Below are positions 9,331 to 19,320 of a stretch of 64,000 nucleotides of DNA, in pieces. Source of the DNA: Rhodocaloribacter sp964552015 (GTDB lineage: Bacteria; Bacteroidota; Rhodothermia; Rhodothermales; ISCAR-4553); the NCBI GenBank assembly GCA_964552015.1, contig CAZKFR010000003.1, positions 52,891-116,890 of the forward strand. Direction: 5' to 3'. Made by a program: the position numbers and the translations under genes. The first letter of the stretch is position 1; each line of letters starts with the position of its first letter. The notes beneath the pieces are model-generated. The model saw nothing but the letters and a program-made list of their open reading frames with translations. It was not told where the DNA came from and did not search any database.

Positions 9331-10868
9331 GCCGTGTGCCCGTTCGTATAGCCTGGTCCCGTGCGGGTGCCGTCCTGCTGGTGCTGCTGGTTGCGGCCGG
9401 CGGTCGGCCGGCCCGTGCCCAGGTGCCCGACTCGATGGCGGCGGCTTCGAGCCGCGACACCACCCGCGCCGTGCGGGAGGTCGAACTGTTGCACGCCGAC
9501 GAGTTGCGCAAACAGTCCGCCGACACGCTCGAACTCGTCGGCGACGTGCGGCTCCGTCAGGGGGAGACGGGTCTCCGGGCGGGGCGCGCGCTCGAGCTCA
9601 TCGCCCAGGAAGCGTACCTTTTTCTCGGGGATGTCGTCATCGTCGAGCGGGGCGACACGCTCCGCGCGCTCCGTGTGCGCTACGATCATCGCCACAAGGT
9701 GGGCGATGCCGACGGCGGCGTGGTGCTGTCGGACGGCGACGTGGTCGTACGGGCGCCCTCGGGGCGGTACTACACCGACGAGAAACGGGCCGTCTTCGAG
9801 GAAGGCGTGACGCTCGTCGACAGCGCCTCCGTCCTCACGAGCCGGGCCGGGTCGTACTGGTCCGACGCGAAGCGCGCCGTTTTCTTCGATCAGGTTCGCC
9901 TGACCGGCGATCGTACCTTCCTCGAAGCCGACACGGTCGTCTATTTCCGCGAGACCGAGGTGGCCGATGCCCGGGGCCGGGTCTTCATCGAGCGGCTGGG
10001 CGGGGACGAAGACGCCGGTGCGGCCGAGGACTCGACGACCCGCACGTTCCTCTTCGGTGCCCGGGCGTACAACGACAACCGGGCCGCCTTCAGCCGGATC
10101 GAAGGGCGGCCTCTACTCGTGCAACTCCGGGCCGACTCCAGCGGGGCCCTCTCGGACACGCTCCTCGTGCGGGCCGAGCGCCTCGAGATCGTGCGCCAGG
10201 ATTCGCTACAGCGTCTGATTGCCGTCGGCGACGTGCAGATCTGGCAGCCGGAGTTTGCCGCGGCCGCCGACTCGGTCGTCTACGAGCGCCGCACGCGGGC
10301 GGCGAGCGACGTGCGCGAGGAGACGCGTCTCTTCGGGCGTCCGGCCGCCTGGTTCGACACCTCGCAGGCCACCGGCGACACCCTCCGCATCACGGCACGG
10401 GGCGGGGCCCTCGACACGCTGTTCATCACCGGGCAGGCGTTCGTGGCCCGGCGGGATACCCTCCTCGACCGGCTCTCGCAGCTCAAGGGGCGCACGATCA
10501 CCGGCCTGTTCGTGCAGGATACGCTCCGCACGCTGCTCGTCGGACCGAATGCCGAAGCCATTCATTACCTGCGCAACGAAGATACCGACGACCTCGGCGG
10601 CGCCGTGCAGGCGTCGGCGGACCGCATCGTGTTCGACCTCGAAGGCGACGGAGAACTGCGCGACATTCGGTTTTACCGGGGCGTCGAGGGCACATACTTC
10701 GATGCGGGGCAGATCCCCGAAGCGTTGCGGCTCGACGGGTTTCGCTGGGAGCCGGAGCGACGGCCTCGTCCGGAGACGCTGTTTCCCGCGACCTGGAAGG
10801 AGCGGCTGGATCGTCATCTGAACGCTCCGGCCGGGGCGCCCGTCACGGTGCAGGGAACGTCCGGCTGA
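9327..10868 (+). CDS. OstA-like LPS-transport protein (LptA/LptD N-terminal type)
   Basis: A 513-residue exported protein with a signal peptide ending near ARAQ (about residue 32). The body is a long run of OstA-type beta repeats (ADELRKQSADTLELVGDVRL; GRYYTDEKRAVFEEGVTLVD; GSYWSDAKRAVFFDQVRLTG) that would form an extended jellyroll groove. It has no outer-membrane barrel, so it is not a complete LptD. Placed between lptC and lptB, it most probably supplies the periplasmic bridge as the long LptA equivalent found in Bacteroidota. Confidence 0.82.
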   Translation: MSRVPVRIAWSRAGAVLLVLLVAAGGRPARAQVPDSMAAASSRDTTRAVREVELLHADELRKQSADTLELVGDVRLRQGETGLRAGRALELIAQEAYLFLGDVVIVERGDTLRALRVRYDHRHKVGDADGGVVLSDGDVVVRAPSGRYYTDEKRAVFEEGVTLVDSASVLTSRAGSYWSDAKRAVFFDQVRLTGDRTFLEADTVVYFRETEVADARGRVFIERLGGDEDAGAAEDSTTRTFLFGARAYNDNRAAFSRIEGRPLLVQLRADSSGALSDTLLVRAERLEIVRQDSLQRLIAVGDVQIWQPEFAAAADSVVYERRTRAASDVREETRLFGRPAAWFDTSQATGDTLRITARGGALDTLFITGQAFVARRDTLLDRLSQLKGRTITGLFVQDTLRTLLVGPNAEAIHYLRNEDTDDLGGAVQASADRIVFDLEGDGELRDIRFYRGVEGTYFDAGQIPEALRLDGFRWEPERRPRPETLFPATWKERLDRHLNAPAGAPVTVQGTSG

Positions 10869-10922
10869 GGCGTGCCGTGAGAGGCTGAGCCGGGGCGGTT
10901 TTACCATGAAGTTCAGGAATCC

Positions 10923-11933
10923 ATGTCGATAGCCGAAATCGAGCAGGCGCTGGCGTTCTTTCGGGAAGGGCGGCCCGGGGAGGCCATCCCGCTGCTGGAA
11001 GACCTCACCCGTCGCCTGCCGTCCGACGTGTTGCCGCATGTGTTGCTGGCGCAGGCGTACGAAGCCACGGGGCAGCCGGATCGGGCCGCGCCTGTGTGGC
11101 GGCACGTCCACGACCTGGTTCCTGTCGGTGGGCCGTCGCCGGAAAGCACGGCCGCCCTGCCCGCACCGGGTGCGTCATCGCCCGGTACGATGGAGGACGG
11201 GCTCACGCTCGAAGCCGTTCATCTGGTCAAGCGATATAAGAAGCGTACGGTCGTGCGCGAGGTCAGCCTGACGGTGCGGCAGGGGGAGATCGTGGGCCTG
11301 CTCGGTCCCAACGGGGCGGGTAAAACGACCACGTTCTACATGATCGTGGGGATGGAGCGGCCGGACCGGGGGCAGGTACGTCTCGGCGAGGAGGACATCA
11401 CGCGGCTTCCGATGTACCAGCGGGCGCGGCGCGGCATCGGCTACCTGGCGCAGGAGGCGTCCATCTTCGGGCATCTCACGGTGGAGGACAACCTGCACGC
11501 CGTGCTCGAATACCAGCCGATGAGCCGGGCCGAGCGCCGGGCCCGCGTCGATGAACTGATCGCCGAGTTCGGGCTGGAAAAGGTACGACGCTCGCGGGGC
11601 TACATGCTCTCGGGAGGCGAACGGCGGCGCACCGAGATTGCCCGGGCCCTGGCCACGCGACCGCGTTTCTTCCTCCTCGATGAACCGTTCGCGGGGGTGG
11701 ATCCCATCGCCGTGGAAGACATTCAGTCCATCGTGGCCGGGTTGAAGGCGCGGGGCATCGGCGTGCTCATCACGGACCACAACGTGCACGAGACGCTGGC
11801 CATCACGGACCGGGCCTACCTGCTCTACGAGGGCAAAATCCTCAAGCAGGGTACGGCCGAGGCGCTGGCTGCCGACCCCGAAGTGCGTAAGCGCTACCTC
11901 GGGGAGAAGTTCACGCTGGAGCGCTATCGCTGA
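10923..11933 (+). CDS. lptB: LPS export ATPase LptB with N-terminal TPR-like extension
   Basis: A 336-residue protein. Residues 92-336 are a complete LptB: Walker A GPNGAGKTT, signature LSGGERRR, Walker B FFLLDEPFAGVDP and H-loop LITDHNVHE. The ATPase powers LPS extraction by LptFG at the inner membrane. Residues 1-65 form two helical hairpins like a TPR unit (ALAFFREGRPGEAIPLLEDL; LLAQAYEATGQPDRAAPVW), joined by a Pro/Ser/Ala linker. Ordinary LptB has about 240 residues and starts near Met90 here (11190), which could be an internal start. It follows the OstA-like gene by 54 nt. Confidence 0.92.
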   Translation: MSIAEIEQALAFFREGRPGEAIPLLEDLTRRLPSDVLPHVLLAQAYEATGQPDRAAPVWRHVHDLVPVGGPSPESTAALPAPGASSPGTMEDGLTLEAVHLVKRYKKRTVVREVSLTVRQGEIVGLLGPNGAGKTTTFYMIVGMERPDRGQVRLGEEDITRLPMYQRARRGIGYLAQEASIFGHLTVEDNLHAVLEYQPMSRAERRARVDELIAEFGLEKVRRSRGYMLSGGERRRTEIARALATRPRFFLLDEPFAGVDPIAVEDIQSIVAGLKARGIGVLITDHNVHETLAITDRAYLLYEGKILKQGTAEALAADPEVRKRYLGEKFTLERYR

Positions 11934-11951
11934 GCGCGGCTGCCGGGTGCG

Positions 11952-12182
11952 TCAGAGCACGAGCCGGGCCAGGTCCACGAGGGTCTGGTGCGAGACGCCC
12001 AGTCGCCGGGTCGCATAGCTGAGAGCGAACAGGCGGGCGTCTTCGAGGACGCGGTCGAGGTCGGCGGCTTCGTCGGCCAGGGCTTCGCGGAGGCGTTCGA
12101 GGTAGTGCTCGGGCATCTCCAGCTGGTCGGGCACGCGCGGCCGGGCGGGGCCTTCGGGAGGACGGATCGGAGCGGGTTCCAT
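11952..12182 (-). CDS. Small hypothetical protein
   Basis: A 76-residue charged, helical protein (MPEHYLERLREALADEAADL, then LFALSYATRRLGVSHQTLVDLARLVL). No family was recognised. The regular amphipathic pattern is better than in the overlapping frames, which supports this frame. The start is the ATG at 12180-12182; the frame stays open upstream to 12251. It converges with lptB and is divergent from tyrS. Confidence 0.45.
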   Translation of the reverse strand: MEPAPIRPPEGPARPRVPDQLEMPEHYLERLREALADEAADLDRVLEDARLFALSYATRRLGVSHQTLVDLARLVL

Positions 12183-12445
12183 GGCGTCGGGGTCGGGCTG
12201 GCGTCGAAGGACGTGAAACGACGGAGACGGCACCGCGGCACGGCAGCGCACGCGGCCTCATGCTTCCACGATACGAGCCGGAAGGCGTAACCGCAAACCG
12301 GCAGCGAAACGGAGGGCCGTACGGCATTCCGCCGGGCGATGGCGAAAAGCTGGTGGAGGGCGGATCCCCTGTGCGGCGGAGGAATACAACGCGATCGCCC
12401 GGGATGCCGGGCCCGGTACCGGTTTTTCGCTCAACGCATCGCATC

Positions 12446-13765
12446 ATGGAAACGAAGATCGAGCCTGCTACCGACACGACGAACGGACCCGTCACGAACG
12501 TATACGACGAATACGCCTGGCGCGGCATGGTCTATCATGCCACGCCCGAGTTGCCCGAGGTGCTGGCGCGGGAGAAGGTCACCGCCTATATCGGCTTCGA
12601 CCCGACGGCGCACAGCCTGCATGTGGGGTCGTTGCTGCCCATCATGGCGCTGGCCCGGCTCCAGCGGTTCGGCCACGCGCCCATCGCGGTCGTCGGCGGG
12701 GGGACCGGCCTCATCGGGGATCCGAGCGGGAAGAGCCAGGAACGACCGCTGCTCACCCGCGAGCAAGTAGCCGAAAACCTGGAAGGCATCCGGAAGCAGC
12801 TCGCGCACTTCCTCGATTTCAACGTGGCTTCCAACCCCGCCCGGATCGTCAACAACCTGGACTGGCTCGGGAGCCTGTCGCTGATCGACTTCCTCCGGGA
12901 TGTCGGGAAGTACTTCACCGTGAACTACATGCTCTCGAAAGAGTCCGTCAAGCGACGCATCACGTCCGAGGACGGCATCTCCTACACCGAGTTCACGTAC
13001 ATGCTGCTGCAGGCGTACGACTTCTACGTGCTGCACGAGCGCTACGGCTGTACCTTGCAGATGGGCGGCAGTGACCAGTGGGGCAACATCCTCGCCGGGG
13101 CTGACCTGATCCGACGCCTCGCCGGAGGCAAAGCCCACGGACTCGTCTTCCCGCTCGTGACGACCTCGGCCGGCACCAAGTTCGGCAAGACCGAGGCCGG
13201 GACCGTCTGGCTCGACCCCGGCCTTACCTCACCCTACCGGTTCTACCAGTTCTGGCTCAACACGGATGACCGGGACGTGGTGATGTACCTGAAGTACTTC
13301 ACGTGGCTCTCCCGGGAGGAGATCGAGGAACTGGCGGCCCGGACCGAGGCGGCGCCGGAGCAGCGCGAGGCCCAGCGGACGCTCGCTCGCGAAGTGACCC
13401 GCGCCGTGCACGGGGAGACGGAACTGGCCCGGGCCGAGAAGGCGTCGGCCGTGCTCTTCGGCGGTGCGATGGATGACCTCTCGCTGGCCGAAATCCGCGA
13501 TATCTTCGAGGACGTACCGTCGGCGGCCCTGCCGGCAGCCGCCTTCGAAGGGGAAGGCATGGGGGCCGTGGACCTGCTGGCCGAGAGCGGGCTGGTGGCC
13601 TCGAAGGGCGAGGCGCGCCGCCTCATCCGCAGCGGCGGTGCCTACGTCAACAACCGCCGCATCGAGGACGAGCAGCAGCGTTTCACACGTCAGGAGGCGA
13701 TCGAGGGACGGGCATTCGTGCTCCGCAAGGGACGTAAGACGTACCGGCTGGTGTTGCTCGGCTGA
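12446..13765 (+). CDS. tyrS: Tyrosyl-tRNA synthetase
   Basis: A 439-residue class I tRNA synthetase charging tRNA-Tyr. The HIGH-like motif is HVGS in PTAHSLHVGSLLP, the tyrosine-binding region is YMLLQAYDFYVLHERYGCTLQMGGSDQWGN, read here in parts, and the KMSKS-equivalent is KFGKT in TSAGTKFGKTEAG. A C-terminal S4 RNA-binding domain follows (about 370-439, LAESGLVASKGEARRLIRSG). The start was set at the ATG before ETKIEPATD because the longer open frame (from 12260) adds no conserved sequence. Confidence 0.95.
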   Translation: METKIEPATDTTNGPVTNVYDEYAWRGMVYHATPELPEVLAREKVTAYIGFDPTAHSLHVGSLLPIMALARLQRFGHAPIAVVGGGTGLIGDPSGKSQERPLLTREQVAENLEGIRKQLAHFLDFNVASNPARIVNNLDWLGSLSLIDFLRDVGKYFTVNYMLSKESVKRRITSEDGISYTEFTYMLLQAYDFYVLHERYGCTLQMGGSDQWGNILAGADLIRRLAGGKAHGLVFPLVTTSAGTKFGKTEAGTVWLDPGLTSPYRFYQFWLNTDDRDVVMYLKYFTWLSREEIEELAARTEAAPEQREAQRTLAREVTRAVHGETELARAEKASAVLFGGAMDDLSLAEIRDIFEDVPSAALPAAAFEGEGMGAVDLLAESGLVASKGEARRLIRSGGAYVNNRRIEDEQQRFTRQEAIEGRAFVLRKGRKTYRLVLLG

Positions 13766-13815
13766 GGCGGGGGCGCCGAAAGCGCTTTTAACCGGGCCGT
13801 CCGGGGCCTTCGGGA

Positions 13816-13845
13816 TTGCAGGGCACCGGCGTGCGGGTGTATACT
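13816..13845 (+). promoter_or_regulatory. Predicted promoter of the DAHP synthase gene
   Basis: TTGCAG (13816-13821) and TATACT (13840-13845) are separated by 18 bp, 36 nt before the start codon. The surrounding bases closely match the block before glgX, including the shared 10-mer ATTGCAGGGC and a GGGT-TAT...CTCG-type downstream half. Confidence 0.5.
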
Positions 13846-13880
13846 CGGGCCGTAGAGCGCAAGACAGCGAGGCACTGCGT

Positions 13881-14933
13881 ATGGTTGTCGTGATGGAGGT
13901 GGGGGCTACGGAGGCCCAGATCCAGGCGGTTATCGAGCACCTTAACGGCTACGGGTTCGATGTGCACCGCTCGAGCGGTGTGCAGCAGACGGTGCTCGGC
14001 GCCATCGGGGTTCAGCCGGACTTCGACGTGCGGCACATCAAGGTGCTCGGCGGGGTGGCGGAGGTCTACCGGGTCACCGAGCCGTACAAGTTTGCCAGCC
14101 GGGCCTGGAAAGGCGAGAACATGCAGATCGACGTGGGCGGGGTGGTCATCGGTGGCGACGAGGTGGTCGTCATGGCCGGTCCGTGCTCGGTCGAGAGCGA
14201 GGAACAGATCGAGGCGGTGGCGGCCAGCGTGGCCGCGCACGGGGCCACGTTCCTGCGGGGCGGGGCCTTCAAGCCGCGGTCGTCACCGTACGCGTTTCAG
14301 GGCATGGGCGAGGAAGGACTGCGTCTGCTCTGCACCGCCGCCGACCGGCACGGGCTCCGCGTCATCACCGAAGTGATGGAGGTGGCACAGATCGAACGGA
14401 TCGCGCCGTATACGGACGTCTTCCAGGTCGGCGCCCGGAACATGCAGAACGTTGCCCTGCTCAAAGAACTCGGGCGCACGGAGAAGCCGGTCTTCCTGAA
14501 GCGTGGGCTCTCCGCCACGATCCGCGAGTGGCTCATGAGCGCCGAGTACGTGCTCTCGCAGGGGAACCCGCACGTCATCCTCTGTGAACGGGGCATCCGT
14601 ACCTTCGAGACGTACACCCGCAATACGCTCGACCTCTCGGCGGTGCCCGTCATCAAGGCCAAGAGCCACCTGCCCATCGTGGTCGATCCCAGTCACGGCA
14701 CCGGGCTCCGAGACCACGTGATCCCGATGGCGCGGGCCGCCGTGGCCGCCGGCGCCGATGGCCTGATGGTGGAGGTGCATCCCGATCCGCCTCATGCCCT
14801 GAGTGACGGACCGCAGTCGCTCTATTTCGAACAGTTCGAATCGCTGATGCAGCAGGTCCGCCTGATCGCCGGAGCTCTCGGGCGCCGCGTGCGTACCTCG
14901 GAACCGGTACGCTCGGGTCAGGGTATGGCCTGA
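13881..14933 (+). CDS. aroF: 3-deoxy-7-phosphoheptulonate (DAHP) synthase, AroA-beta type with ferredoxin-like domain
   Basis: A 350-residue enzyme condensing PEP and erythrose 4-phosphate, the first step to chorismate; aroB for the next step is at 61-62 kb. An N-terminal ferredoxin-like regulatory domain (1-70) precedes a KDO8P-synthase-like TIM barrel. Visible motifs are AGPCSVES, GGAFKPRSSPYAFQG, FLKRG and VDPSHGTG, with metal and PEP ligands. Such extra domains usually confer feedback inhibition by aromatic amino acids. The start is the ATG of MVVVMEVGATEAQI; the longer open frame overlaps tyrS and is not real. Confidence 0.93.
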   Translation: MVVVMEVGATEAQIQAVIEHLNGYGFDVHRSSGVQQTVLGAIGVQPDFDVRHIKVLGGVAEVYRVTEPYKFASRAWKGENMQIDVGGVVIGGDEVVVMAGPCSVESEEQIEAVAASVAAHGATFLRGGAFKPRSSPYAFQGMGEEGLRLLCTAADRHGLRVITEVMEVAQIERIAPYTDVFQVGARNMQNVALLKELGRTEKPVFLKRGLSATIREWLMSAEYVLSQGNPHVILCERGIRTFETYTRNTLDLSAVPVIKAKSHLPIVVDPSHGTGLRDHVIPMARAAVAAGADGLMVEVHPDPPHALSDGPQSLYFEQFESLMQQVRLIAGALGRRVRTSEPVRSGQGMA

Positions 14934-14938
14934 AGGTC

Positions 14939-14966
14939 ATCTTCCGAGTTAAGATCCCTCTTTTTT
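14939..14966 (+). terminator. Possible weak terminator after the DAHP synthase gene
   Basis: A 5-bp stem, ATCTT/AAGAT (14939-14943 with 14951-14955), is followed by CCCTC and six T (14961-14966), starting just past the stop codon. The stem is short and AT-rich, so the call is weak. Confidence 0.3.
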
Positions 14967-15130
14967 GGTCGAAACGATGCTTGGAAGAACTTCTCCCGGG
15001 ACGAGAAGGAGAGGACCGTACGCTCGTCGTCAACGAACCTGCATGCCGCAAGAATCGCCGTCCATGTGTGGCGGATCGACGTTCGGTCAGGCGTAAACGA
15101 AAGCGGTTCACAGCTTAAGAGAAAAAAATT

Positions 15131-16967
<1,837 letters not shown>

Positions 16968-17226
16968 GGGTACGCGCAGGGCCGTAGCGCGTGGCGTTGC
17001 ACTCAGCTAAACCCGTTGCCGGCCGGCGTGTCGTTGGGCGGTTTGCCCTGTCCGGCGGTGAGGGTTCGGACGTCGCCATACACCTCGAGTTGCGGGGGCG
17101 TATAGGGGCGGCGATCTTGGGGCTTATCTGATGTGTGAGTGCTGGACATGGATCAGGCACGTCTTCGTGGCATGTAACGCAATGGAACTTATCCCCGCCA
17201 GGAACGGGATGTTTGGCAGAGGACCC

Positions 17227-19149
17227 TTACGTTTCCAGCGGGTATACAGTACGCGAGTCCCGAAGCCAGAAGAGGAGTGTTCCAGGACGCCACAGGTTGG
17301 TGATGAGATCCTGGTTATGGTCTGCTTTTTTAGCAACATAAGCTGTGTTTTTGAAGGTGTCAAGATTTACGTACGGTCCAGCCGTCCCTGAGGCGTCGAA
17401 TTCACATAGCATATCCAGGAAGGAGATTCCGTGCCGGGTCAGGGCATACACGAACCCCGGGGCGACACTGGTCTTTCCAGGGCGCCACTGGACGCTGTAA
17501 GGGAGGATGTCCTGCATGGCCGCACGGAGGATGAAGCGGGTCCACCCACGGCAAAGTTTCAACTCCGGTGGAAGCGCCAGGCAGAACGTGACGAGGCGTA
17601 CGTCGAAGAAGGGAAAGCGTGGCTCGAGGGCAAAGGCCGCTCCGGTTGCCTCGATCATCTCGTTGAACCGGGTCAGCAGAGGAGCGGTCAGGCGGCGGTA
17701 ATGGTATTCGCGTTCGGTTTGCGGAGCCGGTGGGGCTGTTACCACATGGGGCGCGATCAGTTGGTAAAAGTCGTCATGGAGAAAACGCTGCCAGTGGGGG
17801 AGGGACGTAACAGGCCGGGGCCTTCGTAAGGGGGAGATCCATTGGCGCAGAAGCTGCACGGGACGGGAGTCATACAGCGGACCACGGAAGGTGCGCTGGA
17901 GCGCCTTCCACACGGGATAGCCCGATCGGCGCGCGTAGGCGAGCGTTTCCCGGAGCAACGACATCCATGCGTGGCGGGCTTTGAGTTCTTCAAGATAGAC
18001 GAGCCCATATGAAACGGTTGTATCTCCGTCAAACCCGTCGAGCAGGACGCGAATGCCGCGTTCACGAGCGCGGGCACACAGGTTCCAGTTCACGTACAGG
18101 TTGCCAGCCCAGTTCGGGCGGTCGAGGTGATAGTGCATCTCGGACAGGTACCCGGCCGGGTTGGCACTGTCGGCCGAGAAAAAGGTGGGCACGAGTGTCG
18201 GGTATCTGTTGAGCACAGCCTGTATGTAGGGGCGTTCGTCACTTTCCGGCACCCGTTCATAGGTAGCCGAGAAGGTATGGAGAGGGGGGAGCCCGGCCTG
18301 GTCGGTCAGTCTGGCAGCCGTTGCTGTGATGGAGGATGAATCGAGTCCTCCGCTAAGCAGGCTGCCTACGGGGAATGCATTGCGAAGGCGGCAGCGGACG
18401 GCTTCCGTAAAGAGTTCGCGGAACGCTTCGGCATATTCTTCCTTGGAGCCGAGACGGATCTCGCGTTCAGGGTCCAGGCTCCAGAAGGGTACCGTCGTCA
18501 GACGCTCGGGGGTTACGATCAGGCAATGTCCCGGTGCTAGAGCCCTGATGTCCCGGAAGAATGTACGCGTGTGAGAGGGTGCCACCGGAACGAGCAGATG
18601 TTCCGCAACAGCCAGGGGGTCCGGTTCGCAGGAGACACCCGGGAGGCGGAGCAAGGCCTTGATTTCGGAGGCAAATGCGAAGAGGCGACCGGGGCAATAG
18701 ACGTAGTACAGGGGCTTTATGCCCAGGTGGTCGCGTACGCAGAGCAGGCGGTGTTCCCCGGGATCCCACACGGCGAAAGCGAAGTCTCCGATCAGGTGGG
18801 AGGGACACTCCGCCCCCCATGCCAGGTACGTTGCCAGAATTAGATCGGCATCGGTATGGACGTCATGGGTATGAGACGAGCGGCTCAGTGCCCGGATGAG
18901 CTCCTCACGATTGTCCAGGCGCGCATCAGCGGTGAGCAACGAGGCGCCGTCATGCGCGGTAAGCGGCTGGGTTTCGTGCAGCGATTCAGGAGTGGTATGC
19001 AGGAGCCTGTGACCGAACGCGACCGGCCCCACGCACTGCACACCCTCAGCATCCGGCCCGCGGTGTACCAGGGCGGCCAACATGTGTTCGATGGCCTCCC
19101 GTTCTGCCGGGCGCCCGTCCAGGTAGTAAAGACCGGCGATGCCACTCAT
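17227..19149 (-). CDS. Asparagine-synthetase-like amidotransferase lacking the glutaminase cysteine
   Basis: A 640-residue protein with the AsnB layout: an N-terminal glutaminase-like domain (1-215) and a C-terminal AMP-forming synthetase domain with an intact PP-loop SGGLDSSS (266-273) and DGFDGD. The N-terminus reads MSGIAG, so the catalytic Cys2 is Ser (AGT, one base from TGT), and the usual NGEIYN motif is replaced by ADARLDN (74-80); HRGPD (29-33) stays. It should not hydrolyse glutamine. Known relatives with this pattern use the adenylation domain with free ammonia or on a peptide carboxylate, as in lasso-peptide cyclases. A 30-codon ORF ends 12 nt upstream. No lasso leader peptidase or RRE gene is in the window. 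Ordinary asparagine synthesis remains possible. Confidence 0.8.
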   Translation of the reverse strand: MSGIAGLYYLDGRPAEREAIEHMLAALVHRGPDAEGVQCVGPVAFGHRLLHTTPESLHETQPLTAHDGASLLTADARLDNREELIRALSRSSHTHDVHTDADLILATYLAWGAECPSHLIGDFAFAVWDPGEHRLLCVRDHLGIKPLYYVYCPGRLFAFASEIKALLRLPGVSCEPDPLAVAEHLLVPVAPSHTRTFFRDIRALAPGHCLIVTPERLTTVPFWSLDPEREIRLGSKEEYAEAFRELFTEAVRCRLRNAFPVGSLLSGGLDSSSITATAARLTDQAGLPPLHTFSATYERVPESDERPYIQAVLNRYPTLVPTFFSADSANPAGYLSEMHYHLDRPNWAGNLYVNWNLCARARERGIRVLLDGFDGDTTVSYGLVYLEELKARHAWMSLLRETLAYARRSGYPVWKALQRTFRGPLYDSRPVQLLRQWISPLRRPRPVTSLPHWQRFLHDDFYQLIAPHVVTAPPAPQTEREYHYRRLTAPLLTRFNEMIEATGAAFALEPRFPFFDVRLVTFCLALPPELKLCRGWTRFILRAAMQDILPYSVQWRPGKTSVAPGFVYALTRHGISFLDMLCEFDASGTAGPYVNLDTFKNTAYVAKKADHNQDLITNLWRPGTLLFWLRDSRTVYPLET

Positions 19150-19161
19150 CGGTACGCAGAG

Positions 19162-19254
19162 TTAAGTGCGTCGTTTGAACCACGCGGGATCGGGCAGGGT
19201 TGCATCCCGGTCCGGTAGACGCGGGATGAACCTTCCCTTCCGGGCGGCGTTCAT
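19162..19254 (-). CDS. Candidate short ORF (30 aa) upstream of the asparagine-synthetase-like gene
   Basis: ATG at 19252-19254, TAA at 19162-19164, 12 nt before the synthetase start and on the same strand. The peptide is basic and proline-rich: it begins MNAARKGRFIPRLPD and ends LPDPAWFKRRT. No clear Shine-Dalgarno sequence is seen. Its position would suit a leader peptide or a RiPP precursor for the neighbouring enzyme. However, it lacks an obvious lasso core (no Gly/Ala/Ser/Cys core start with Asp/Glu 7-9 residues later after a penultimate leader Thr), and the frame is also open far upstream, antisense to prfA. A chance ORF is quite possible. Confidence 0.3.
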   Translation of the reverse strand: MNAARKGRFIPRLPDRDATLPDPAWFKRRT

Positions 19255-19320
19255 GCCCGCCGTAGTAGCTGGCACGGTGCCGCAGGTGTTGCCGGGCTGC
19301 CGGTCTTTACCCTTCGAGCC

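Noticed and set aside
14934..15130. glmS ribozyme riboswitch
   Set aside because: The leader before glmS is long enough, but no ribozyme core or pseudoknot could be traced, and such ribozymes are mainly known from Gram-positive bacteria.
17131..17391. 86-codon + strand ORF next to the asparagine-synthetase-like gene, considered as a RiPP precursor
   Set aside because: It overlaps the 3' end of that gene antisense, and has many scattered Cys and no leader/core pattern.
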